Assembly (NCBI GenBank): GCA_017543415.1
Contig: JAFYGD010000078.1
Coordinates: 1-9,227 of the forward strand
Reading direction: 5' to 3'
From: Eubacterium sp.
GTDB lineage: Bacteria; Bacillota; Clostridia; Oscillospirales; Acutalibacteraceae
Length of the DNA stretch: 9,227 nt
Below, in pieces: positions 1 through 5,596 of this stretch. A program made the translations under genes and the position numbers. The notes beneath the pieces are model-generated. The model worked only from the letters and a program-made list of their open reading frames with translations, searched no databases and had not been told where the DNA came from. Each line of letters begins with the position of its first letter. Position 1 is the first letter of the stretch.

Positions 1-391
1 CGGTATACATCATACCGTAGAAAATGTAAGTAACATAAGCATATACAATGTACTTTGACTGCGGAATGAACGGAAGCTTTGTAAACATAAGCCCTGCCGC
101 CACAGCCATGGGAATTGAAAACCAGAAAATATAAGGTCTGAAACGGCCCCACTTGGTTGGCTTTCTTGAGTCAATGAAAGCGCCCCACATAGGGTCGTTG
201 ATTGCGTCCCAGATTCTTGCTATAAGCATTAAGATGGTAATCTGATGAAGCGGAATTTTAAGCGTATCCGTATAAAATACGGTTAAAAATGAGCCTATAA
301 GCGAAAAGGTTAAAAGGCCGCCTGCGTCGCCGAGAGCGTAGCCGACTTTATCCTTCAGCTTAATGCCGTGAGTTAAAGATTGTTCTGCCAT
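1..391 (-). CDS. GPH-family sugar:cation symporter, N-terminal part (probable sulfoquinovose importer)
   Basis: This is the first 130 codons of a membrane symporter; the gene continues past the left edge. I read it by translating the minus strand from the ATG at 389-391, which has a GGAGGG ribosome binding site (397-402) five bases upstream. The product begins MAEQSLTHGIKLKDKVGYAL. It shows the N-terminal hallmark of the glycoside-pentoside-hexuronide (GPH, MFS superfamily) transporters: DAINDPMWGAFID (residues 62-74) followed by WGRFRPY (81-87), between hydrophobic segments at about 20-40, 48-60, 87-104 and 113-130. Family members couple sugar uptake to Na+ or H+; E. coli YihO/YihP and the SftA-type permeases of sulfoglycolysis clusters belong here. 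The gene follows the exporter, isomerase and sulfoquinovosidase genes and has its own promoter, so uptake of sulfoquinovose or its glyceryl glycoside is the likely job. The family call is firm; the substrate is inferred from neighbours. Confidence 0.88.
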   Translation of the reverse strand, partial: MAEQSLTHGIKLKDKVGYALGDAGGLLTFSLIGSFLTVFYTDTLKIPLHQITILMLIARIWDAINDPMWGAFIDSRKPTKWGRFRPYIFWFSIPMAVAAGLMFTKLPFIPQSKYIVYAYVTYIFYGMMYT

Positions 392-409
392 AAATACCCT
401 CCAAAATCA

Positions 410-426
410 TAATAGATAGTCTATTA
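410..426. promoter_or_regulatory. Perfect 7-3-7 inverted repeat at the symporter transcription start, candidate operator
   Basis: TAATAGA (410-416), a TAG centre and TCTATTA (420-426) form a perfect 17-base inverted repeat. It covers the predicted transcription start and first transcribed bases of the symporter gene, a typical position for a repressor site. A 7-bp A/T-rich stem with a 3-base loop and no U-run is a poor terminator, which favours protein binding. The regulator is not in the window. Confidence 0.5.
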
Positions 427-431
427 CTTTT

Positions 432-459
432 ATTTTACTGTTTTTAACACTTTCGTCAA
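432..459 (-). promoter_or_regulatory. Sigma-A-like promoter of the GPH symporter gene
   Basis: Read on the minus strand, the -35 box is TTGACG (454-459) and the -10 box is TAAAAT (432-437), separated by 16 bases. Each box differs from consensus at one position. Transcription would start near 425, leaving a short leader before the symporter ATG at 391. The 75-base gap holds no convincing terminator, so read-through from the upstream exporter gene is also possible and this would be an internal promoter that lets the importer be expressed separately. Confidence 0.65.
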
Positions 460-463
460 GTGT
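447..463. promoter_or_regulatory. Second inverted repeat over the symporter -35 box, candidate operator
   Basis: ACACTT (447-452) and AAGTGT (458-463) are perfect inverted arms separated by five bases, and together they enclose the whole -35 hexamer (454-459). Its sequence differs from the repeat at the transcription start, so if both are real they probably bind different proteins. Six-base arms can occur by chance, so this is the weaker of the two. Confidence 0.3.
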
Positions 464-466
464 AAT

Positions 467-1225
467 TTATTTTACAAGCAGCGAAATGCCGCTGATTGCC
501 ATAAGGACATAGGTTGTTATCATAAACCATTTTTTGTTGATATGCCTGAAAATAATATTGCCAACCCAGAGGGCGCCGAAAAGCACGGCAATACATATTC
601 CGAGCAGGATAAACAGCTTTGTATTAAAGTAACCCGCTCTTATATCGCTGAAAAGAACGATAGTATTAAGCACCGCCCACACGGCTGAAACCGTTACCCT
701 GAATTCGTCCCTTCCCTTAATCTTCTGGGAAGCGTAAACAACAAGCAGCGGACCGCCGCAGATAAACATACCGTGAACAACTCCTGCAACAACAAGAACG
801 ATATAAAGAAGAAAACCTGTTTTACCTTTCTTTTCTTCATCGTCTTTCTTCTTGTATTTCTGCATCAAGGCATTGAAAATGCCGATACCTACAAAAACAA
901 GAACAATTACGCCGAGCAGCTTATAAAGCAGCGCCGCGTTAATTGAAAACTGCTTTGTTATTACCATACCGACAACCATGCCGACAAGCATAATTGAAAT
1001 GATTTTGATAAATTCCTTTTTGTTAAGCGATTTATGGTTTAAACCGATAACGCCGAGCGAAAGTACAATTCCAATAACGTTTAAAACAGGCTTTGCGGTA
1101 CCGTAACCCACAAGCATAATTGAAAACGGCATTGCAAGCACCGTTCCGGCAAAGCCCGTTATGCTCTGGATAACGTTTGAAATAAATACAACTATAACAA
1201 AAAGGACGTCCTTAAAGTCTATCAT
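467..1225 (-). CDS. TauE/SafE-family sulfonate/anion exporter (SftE-like)
   Basis: A 252-residue polytopic membrane protein of the TauE/SafE (TSUP, DUF81) family, whose members move sulfite, sulfoacetate, sulfolactate and related organosulfonates across the membrane. About eight hydrophobic segments are visible (roughly 5-40, 47-61, 72-90, 97-119, 138-166, 178-195, 202-223, 234-251). The family's duplicated glycine-rich signature appears once in each half: ITGFAGTVLAMP (22-33) and VVHGMFICGGPLLVVYA (149-165). A charged cytoplasmic loop (122-136) separates the halves. The ATG shares its A with the stop of the upstream isomerase gene (TGATG), so the two are probably translationally coupled; a weak AGAGG lies 13 bases upstream (1239-1243). 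In a sulfoquinovose cluster the expected role is export of the end product (sulfolactate, dihydroxypropanesulfonate or a C4 sulfonate). The family is clear; the exported compound is inferred. Confidence 0.88.
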   Translation of the reverse strand: MIDFKDVLFVIVVFISNVIQSITGFAGTVLAMPFSIMLVGYGTAKPVLNVIGIVLSLGVIGLNHKSLNKKEFIKIISIMLVGMVVGMVITKQFSINAALLYKLLGVIVLVFVGIGIFNALMQKYKKKDDEEKKGKTGFLLYIVLVVAGVVHGMFICGGPLLVVYASQKIKGRDEFRVTVSAVWAVLNTIVLFSDIRAGYFNTKLFILLGICIAVLFGALWVGNIIFRHINKKWFMITTYVLMAISGISLLVK

Positions 1226-2559
1226 CAGTAAACTGCTACCTCTAAGCCAAGCATATTTCCGAGCGCCTTAAGCTCATCGGTAATGTTGCCCATAGCAACT
1301 GCAAAATGCGGCTCCCAGCCGTCCTTGATTGAGTTATTAACGAAAGCCTCTGCCGAATTATCGGTTTTAACAACGATAGAGGTTCCGTAAAACTGCTGCG
1401 GCTTGTCAAGCGCCTCTCCCCCTGCAACAAACAGGCGGAAGGTGCCGTCAGCCTTTTTGCCAACGCGGAAAATTGTAACCTCGCTTTCAGCCTTACAGCC
1501 GAATTCAAGGGTAGGACCTATTTTACGGTTGCAGTGAAGTCCTGCGCATGCGCCCGTATCCTCACGCGCGAGCGAGCAGGCAGCCATACCGCAGTGCCAG
1601 AAGGTAACGGTATTTTCCTTTTCGTCCATTGAAACAGGGTCGCCGAAGAAGGCGGACTTGCCCGTCAGGAAGGTTGAAATATACATTGAAAGCGCGCCAT
1701 AGGTATCAGCCTCACAGGCAGAAGCTACGCCGAGGTCGTTAAGTATACCGAGCACGGAGCATACGGGAGTACCGAAGGCGGTAAAGAAATCGGGCCAGCA
1801 ACGTGAAGAAAGCGCTCCGATATTGTTCTCTTTAACAAATTCGTCATACGCCCTGTAAAGCCTTGCAAAGTCAAGCACGTTATTTTCTGCAATATTTTCA
1901 AGACCTCTGATTCTTGTTTTTGCGTCTGCAAGATATTCTTTTATGTCATTCTCTGTAAAGGTTTTCGCCTTGTCAATAAGTTCCCTTGCCTCAATGGAAA
2001 CAAGACCTGCGCCGAAGGTGGTAAGCATTTCCATATCAAGCGCTCTGCCGAAGCCGAAGCCCTGCGGTGTATGACCTATCTGGGCAATATTAAGGGATTT
2101 AAGCGCCTTTTTAACCTTTGCGGCGGCGATGGAGGATTTTACCTTGCTTATTACCTTCTCTTCATCAGCAGAGCCGAAAATGTATTCAAAAGGTCTGTTA
2201 AACGCGGTAAGCACGTTGCCTGCTGAATATGCGCCGGTAAGCGAATTAAGGCGAAGGCGCGTACCGTCAATAACGGGCTCGCGCAGAGTCCAGAGTAAAA
2301 CGGGACAATCAAATTTACGAAGCGCCTCTGCAATATAAGCGCCGTTTGCAAAGGTGACATTCTGAACAATAAGAAAATCGGGAGACTTACCTTCTGTAAA
2401 GGTGTTTACCTTGTCAACGCTTAAAAGCATTTCATCGGGAACAATTACCCCGTTATCTATACTTTTTAATAATGCTACTGACTTATCAAATTCCTTCTGT
2501 GCGCTTTCAAGGTGATAGGTAGGCACACCGATAGGAATATACACAAAACTGAAACTCAT
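1225..2559 (-). CDS. FucI/AraA-fold sugar isomerase, probable sulfoquinovose isomerase (SftI-like)
   Basis: A 444-residue cytoplasmic protein of the L-fucose/L-arabinose isomerase superfamily, metal-dependent aldose-ketose isomerases. The N-terminal two-thirds looks like the Rossmann-type domains (for example DFLIVQNVTFANGAYIAEAL, 61-80). The active-site stretch is CEADTYGALSMYI (282-294), then FFGDPVSMD (304-312) and FWHCG (320-324). E283 and D307 are 24 residues apart, the same spacing as the metal ligands E337 and D361 of E. coli FucI; H418 in WEPHFAVAMGN (or H322) would be the third ligand. The start is supported by AGGAGT (2565-2570) six bases upstream of the ATG, overlapping the end of the preceding gene nine bases away. 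With a sulfoquinovosidase and sulfonate exporter beside it, the best role is conversion of sulfoquinovose to 6-deoxy-6-sulfofructose. L-fucose or L-arabinose isomerase is less likely because no kinase or aldolase of those pathways is present. Fold is confident; substrate is contextual. Confidence 0.82.
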   Translation of the reverse strand: MSFSFVYIPIGVPTYHLESAQKEFDKSVALLKSIDNGVIVPDEMLLSVDKVNTFTEGKSPDFLIVQNVTFANGAYIAEALRKFDCPVLLWTLREPVIDGTRLRLNSLTGAYSAGNVLTAFNRPFEYIFGSADEEKVISKVKSSIAAAKVKKALKSLNIAQIGHTPQGFGFGRALDMEMLTTFGAGLVSIEARELIDKAKTFTENDIKEYLADAKTRIRGLENIAENNVLDFARLYRAYDEFVKENNIGALSSRCWPDFFTAFGTPVCSVLGILNDLGVASACEADTYGALSMYISTFLTGKSAFFGDPVSMDEKENTVTFWHCGMAACSLAREDTGACAGLHCNRKIGPTLEFGCKAESEVTIFRVGKKADGTFRLFVAGGEALDKPQQFYGTSIVVKTDNSAEAFVNNSIKDGWEPHFAVAMGNITDELKALGNMLGLEVAVY

Positions 2560-2568
2560 AACTGACTC

Positions 2569-3234
2569 CTAATATTTAAGCTTTATATTTTCACCTATTA
2601 AGCCGACGTGAGCGCCCTGCTTAACAAGCGGTTCCCTATCCTTATGGGCAATAACCCATTTGTTTTTCTGAAGAAGCAGCGCGCTTTCACTGTCAGCACA
2701 GCGCTGTTTTTCTTCAAGAGGAGTATTTGTACCGCGCGGCAGGACAACTATATCCTTAAAGCCTTCATCGTTTACGCGGCAGGGCGAAAGGTGAAGCGTT
2801 GTCTGGTACATTTCAAGCGCCGTTCCCTTCGGTACAAAGAACACTTTTTCATTACCTACGGTAAAGGTGTTGTCCTCTATCTGCCAGACGTGGCCGAGAA
2901 CGAGCATAAAATCCGTTACGGCAATGTTGATTTCGCTGCCCTTATGGTATTCAAAACCGTTGTAGGTAGTATTTCTTCCGTTACAGTAACCGAACTGAAC
3001 CGGCATTCCGCCGTAAAAGATATTCTGAATATCCTCAAAAACGGCTGCTTTTTCCATTTCGGCAACGCTCGGAACATAAACGTTGCCTACAGTCGGGATT
3101 TCTGTTTCGGTTTCCATATACGTAATCAGCTCCGAAAATTCGTAGCCGTTTATAATTCTTCCGTAGGTTCTGAACTCCTCGTCAAAAACGGAATATATTT
3201 TAACCTCATTTACTTCATTAAGACGTTCAAGCAT
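2569..3234 (-). CDS. DUF4867-type, cupin-like protein of sulfoglycolysis cluster (SftX-like), function unknown
   Basis: A soluble 221-residue protein with no signal peptide or membrane segment. I recognise it as resembling DUF4867 proteins, which recur in Firmicutes sulfoquinovose clusters (sftX) with no established biochemical role, so I assign none. The central part looks like a cupin barrel: FEYHKGSEINIAVTDFMLVLG-like strands from residue 94 to 114, then VFFVPKGTALEMYQTTLHLS (131-150). H97, E101, E141 and H148 are plausibly placed as metal ligands, but this is my reading and not a known site. The ATG lies inside the 3' end of the GH31 gene (8-base overlap) and has a strong AAAGGAG site (3241-3247). 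It sits between sulfoquinovosidase and isomerase and is probably co-translated with both. A mutarotase, isomerase helper or sugar-binding role are possible guesses. Confidence 0.75.
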   Translation of the reverse strand: MLERLNEVNEVKIYSVFDEEFRTYGRIINGYEFSELITYMETETEIPTVGNVYVPSVAEMEKAAVFEDIQNIFYGGMPVQFGYCNGRNTTYNGFEYHKGSEINIAVTDFMLVLGHVWQIEDNTFTVGNEKVFFVPKGTALEMYQTTLHLSPCRVNDEGFKDIVVLPRGTNTPLEEKQRCADSESALLLQKNKWVIAHKDREPLVKQGAHVGLIGENIKLKY

Positions 3235-5224
3235 TTTTTGCTCCTTTCAGCGCTTCAAGAACGGGCGCGCCCTTCCTGATAAATACGGGCGGTTCGCCGA
3301 GCGGAGAGTTAACGGTAATCTTACCGCCCTTATACTCCTTGCCGCTCCAGAGATGTACCCAGTTGTCCTTGGGAAGATAAACCTCACGGGTCAGTGTGTT
3401 GGGTCTGATTACCGGAGCTACAAGAATACCTCTGCCGAGCAGGTATTCGTGAGCTTCCTCAAACGCTTCTTTTTCATCATAATGGAAGAAGAGCGGTCTT
3501 ACAACGGCAACGCCGTTTTCTGCATTATATTTAACCGCTTCTTTAAGGTAAGGCTTAAGCGCCTTATGAAGTCTTGCCATTTTTGCGTTGTGGTTAAGCA
3601 CCGCTTCGCTTGCGTCGTGCTGCGCGTTAAGGTCGGGATTAAGACCTTCGTGGCCTCTTAAAACGGGTGTAAACGCGTTCATTTCACACCAACGCATATA
3701 CAGCTCCTCGCTGCGTTTAAGGTTAAAGAACGAGGTATAGCCGCCTACATCGCTGTGGGAAAGACCGAAGCCGCAGCAGGAAAGAGTAAGCATTGCGGGA
3801 ATAACGCTCGGAAGTCCGAAGTCGATTGAAAAATCGGTATGGTTATCGCCGCACCACATCATAGTTGAATAACGCGGAGTGTTTGAATAGCCCGCGCGGG
3901 TGAAGAACATAATTTCACCGAGCTTGCCCGCTTCCTCAACAGCCTCGCGGTTTACCTGCGCCCAGCGAGCGGGCCAGGTGTTATGAACAAGCTCCGGGTC
4001 CTCGCCGCTGTAAAGCACGCAGTCCGTCGGCAGGTATTCGCCGAAGTCCGCCATCCAGCCTGCAAAGCCGAGTTCAATCATATTCTTTTTAATAACATTT
4101 TTAATCCATTCCCATGCGTCGGGATTGGTTAAATCTAACATTGCAGCCGGGAAGGTTGTAATTGTTACGTAATAATCCTCTCCGTCCTTATTCTTAACGG
4201 TATAGCCCTTTTCGCTTGCTTCCTTGTATAAAGGCTTTTCAACTGCAAGGAAGGGGTTGATATACCCGAGGACCTTAATTCCCTTCTCGCCGAGCTCCTT
4301 GATTTTTTCGTCAAGGCCCGGATAAAGCTCCTTATCCCATTCCCAGTTCCAGAAAAGCTGCTTGCCTACTGCGGTAACGCGTCTGCCCTCCCAGTCCTGA
4401 ATCCATGCGCCGTTAACGGGGATATTATGGTTAAGCGCTGTCTGAATCTTGCTGAGCATTATATCAGTTCCGCCCTGAATGCCGAGGATGTGGCCGTCAT
4501 ATACCCAGTCGGGAAGCTCGGGCTGTCTGCCGACAATGGAGGTAAGATTTCCTAAAAGTTCCTCAAAGCTGTCGCCGAAGCCGATATAAAACGGTGCGAT
4601 TTCGTCCGTCTTGATTACAGTTACATTGTCAGCGGTAAAATCGAGCTCGCTTCTTGCCGTACAAAGCGAGTGGAAAAAGTATTTCTTCGAGCTGATAAAG
4701 GTAGGCTGGGCATAGTAGGTTTCATAATTTTTGAACGCCTGGCTTTTCTTTGCGTTTTTAATGCCTACAACCTGCTTTACGAGCTTTTTGCCTATCTGAA
4801 GGGCGTTGATATGCTCTGCAACCCAAACGTTTGCCTTTTTGCCCTTCAGGTTGAACTCGCTGAAAACCTCGCCGCTGCCGTAAACGAATTCGTCAGCTGA
4901 TGACGGGAGTGTAAGCCACATTCTGTTAAAACCGTCAAAGCCTTCAAAATCCGCACGCAGATTTTCACCGTCAACAGTAAGGCTGATTTTACCGTAATTC
5001 GTTTCAATTACAGCGCTGTTTTCCTCAGCGAAAACAGAGGTGATTTTTGCTTTCACCCTTTCGGTGATTTGCTCGCTGATTTTAAAGGAGCCGTGGCTCA
5101 TTTTATATGTATTTTCACCCTTTCCGACCTCAAGAGCGGAGGGCTTATACGGGTCAACAGAATAAACGGCAACGCCGTTTCTTTCAATTACAAGAGCTCT
5201 TTCATTTATACTGAACTTAAGCAC
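3227..5224 (-). CDS. GH31 alpha-glycosidase, probable sulfoquinovosidase (YihQ/SftG-like)
   Basis: A 665-residue GH31 enzyme (E. coli YihQ is about 678) that should hydrolyse alpha-sulfoquinovosides such as sulfoquinovosyl glycerol to free sulfoquinovose. An N-terminal beta domain (about 1-225) precedes the (beta/alpha)8 barrel (about 240-560) and C-terminal beta domain. GWMADFGEYLPTD (389-401) holds the expected nucleophile D393; WCGDNHTDFS (457-466) holds the acid/base D460. From recalled YihQ numbering, a constant offset of 12 aligns D405/D393, D472/D460, Q262/Q250, Q288/Q276, W304/W292 and Y508/Y496 without gaps. The exception is the sulfonate-contacting R301, which is Gln289 here (codon CAG, 4358-4360). 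No signal peptide is visible, so it is cytoplasmic and acts after uptake. It is the first gene of its operon and begins with GTG. A related enzyme for another substrate remains possible because of Gln289. Confidence 0.87.
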   Translation of the reverse strand: MLKFSINERALVIERNGVAVYSVDPYKPSALEVGKGENTYKMSHGSFKISEQITERVKAKITSVFAEENSAVIETNYGKISLTVDGENLRADFEGFDGFNRMWLTLPSSADEFVYGSGEVFSEFNLKGKKANVWVAEHINALQIGKKLVKQVVGIKNAKKSQAFKNYETYYAQPTFISSKKYFFHSLCTARSELDFTADNVTVIKTDEIAPFYIGFGDSFEELLGNLTSIVGRQPELPDWVYDGHILGIQGGTDIMLSKIQTALNHNIPVNGAWIQDWEGRRVTAVGKQLFWNWEWDKELYPGLDEKIKELGEKGIKVLGYINPFLAVEKPLYKEASEKGYTVKNKDGEDYYVTITTFPAAMLDLTNPDAWEWIKNVIKKNMIELGFAGWMADFGEYLPTDCVLYSGEDPELVHNTWPARWAQVNREAVEEAGKLGEIMFFTRAGYSNTPRYSTMMWCGDNHTDFSIDFGLPSVIPAMLTLSCCGFGLSHSDVGGYTSFFNLKRSEELYMRWCEMNAFTPVLRGHEGLNPDLNAQHDASEAVLNHNAKMARLHKALKPYLKEAVKYNAENGVAVVRPLFFHYDEKEAFEEAHEYLLGRGILVAPVIRPNTLTREVYLPKDNWVHLWSGKEYKGGKITVNSPLGEPPVFIRKGAPVLEALKGAKNA

Positions 5225-5236
5225 AAAAACACCCCT
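5222..5236 (-). promoter_or_regulatory. Ribosome binding site and GTG start of the GH31 gene
   Basis: On the minus strand AGGGGT (5231-5236) stands six bases before a GTG codon (5222-5224) that opens the GH31 reading frame. No ATG lies between the transcription start and this point in frame, and the protein N-terminus (LKFSINERALVIERNGVAV) matches the first strand expected of the family. The start is therefore GTG with a moderate ribosome binding site, which may keep the first gene of the operon weaker than the following ones with AGGAG sites. Confidence 0.7.
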
Positions 5237-5263
5237 ATTATATTAATTAATTATATTATAATA
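5236..5263. promoter_or_regulatory. A/T-only leader with nested symmetric repeats, possible operator
   Basis: The bases between the -10 box and the GH31 ribosome binding site are A/T only. ATTATATTA occurs twice as a direct repeat (5237-5245 and 5250-5258), TATTATA (5236-5242) and TATAATA (5257-5263) form inverted arms, and ATTAATTAAT (5242-5251) is a palindrome in the centre. It overlaps the -10 box and the transcription start, where a repressor would act. Low-complexity A/T sequence gives such symmetry by chance, so confidence is low. Confidence 0.25.
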
Positions 5264-5283
5264 AATAGTAATACCCTTGTCAA
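5255..5283 (-). promoter_or_regulatory. Perfect-consensus sigma-A promoter of the sulfoquinovose operon
   Basis: On the minus strand TTGACA (5278-5283) and TATAAT (5255-5260) are separated by exactly 17 bases, matching the housekeeping consensus at every position. Transcription should begin near 5248, giving a leader of about 24 bases before the GTG start of the GH31 gene. A promoter this strong next to substrate-specific catabolic genes implies repression, either at the A/T-rich leader or by catabolite control, or else constitutive expression. Confidence 0.85.
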
Positions 5284-5294
5284 TCGACTAATTT

Positions 5295-5323
5295 AAAAGG
5301 CTGTCTATAAAAGACAGCCTTTT
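5295..5323. terminator. Rho-independent terminator of the Opp operon (possibly bidirectional)
   Basis: A 12-bp perfect stem (5295-5306 with 5312-5323; core GGCTGTCT/AGACAGCC) closes a five-base loop (ATAAA). On the minus strand it begins two bases after the stop codon of the small membrane protein gene and ends in a short U-run, so it should end the Opp transcript. The T-run is longer on the plus strand, but no plus-strand gene leads into it. The next promoter's -35 box lies only 11 bases beyond, separating the peptide-transport operon from the sulfoquinovose operon. Confidence 0.85.
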
Positions 5324-5325
5324 TC

Positions 5326-5595
5326 TTAAAGAATTTTTGTAAGCAGAAGGATGAAAAGAAAGCCTGCTATTGCGAATACCGAACCGATTGCAAGCACAGC
5401 GCCGAGCGCACCGCCGATAAAGGCGCGGCGTTCGCTTCCCGTCATCTGAAAATCGCCTGTATTTTCGTTTTCGGGTTCCTCTTCCCCTTTCCTTTTACGA
5501 AATTCGGGAACAATAAGCGGAGGGGTTGAAACATCGCTCATATCGGCGATGGTTCTTCCGTCATCGTCATCATACTGCTTTTTGTTTTTCGGCAT
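5326..5595 (-). CDS. Small single-pass membrane protein, last gene of the Opp operon, function unknown
   Basis: An 89-residue protein. Its N-terminal half is very hydrophilic, starting MPKNKKQYDDDDGRTIADMS and followed by a proline-bearing PPLIVPEFRKRKGEEEPENE stretch (25-44). A short linker leads to one hydrophobic helix (about 58-85) ending near the C-terminus, so it is probably tail-anchored or single-pass with the acidic part in the cytoplasm. The ATG is separated from the OppF-type stop codon by one base and has AGGGGA (5601-5606) five bases upstream. I do not recognise a named domain, although the N-terminal segment looks like a conserved motif of small Clostridia proteins. Position suggests co-expression with the peptide importer; whether it acts on it is unknown. 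Confidence 0.75.
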   Translation of the reverse strand: MPKNKKQYDDDDGRTIADMSDVSTPPLIVPEFRKRKGEEEPENENTGDFQMTGSERRAFIGGALGAVLAIGSVFAIAGFLFILLLTKIL

Positions 5596-5596
5596 A

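Noticed and set aside
447..463. The ACACTT/AAGTGT hairpin as a terminator after the exporter gene
   Set aside because: The stem is only six base pairs, is not GC-rich and has no U-run on the minus strand; it encloses a -35 box instead.
1225..2559. L-arabinose or L-fucose isomerase as the exact function
   Set aside because: The fold matches, but no ribulokinase, fuculokinase or matching aldolase is present, and sulfonate-linked genes flank it.
2608..3279. A 223-codon open frame on the plus strand opposite the DUF4867-type gene
   Set aside because: It lies fully antisense to a gene with a strong ribosome binding site, operon context and a coherent protein. Its own product shows no domain and a composition typical of a shadow frame.
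3227..5224. Annotation of the GH31 enzyme as a plain alpha-glucosidase or alpha-xylosidase
   Set aside because: The ungapped match of Q250, Q276, W292, Y496 and both catalytic Asp to YihQ, plus TauE exporter and isomerase neighbours, favours a sulfoquinovosidase; only Gln289 keeps doubt.
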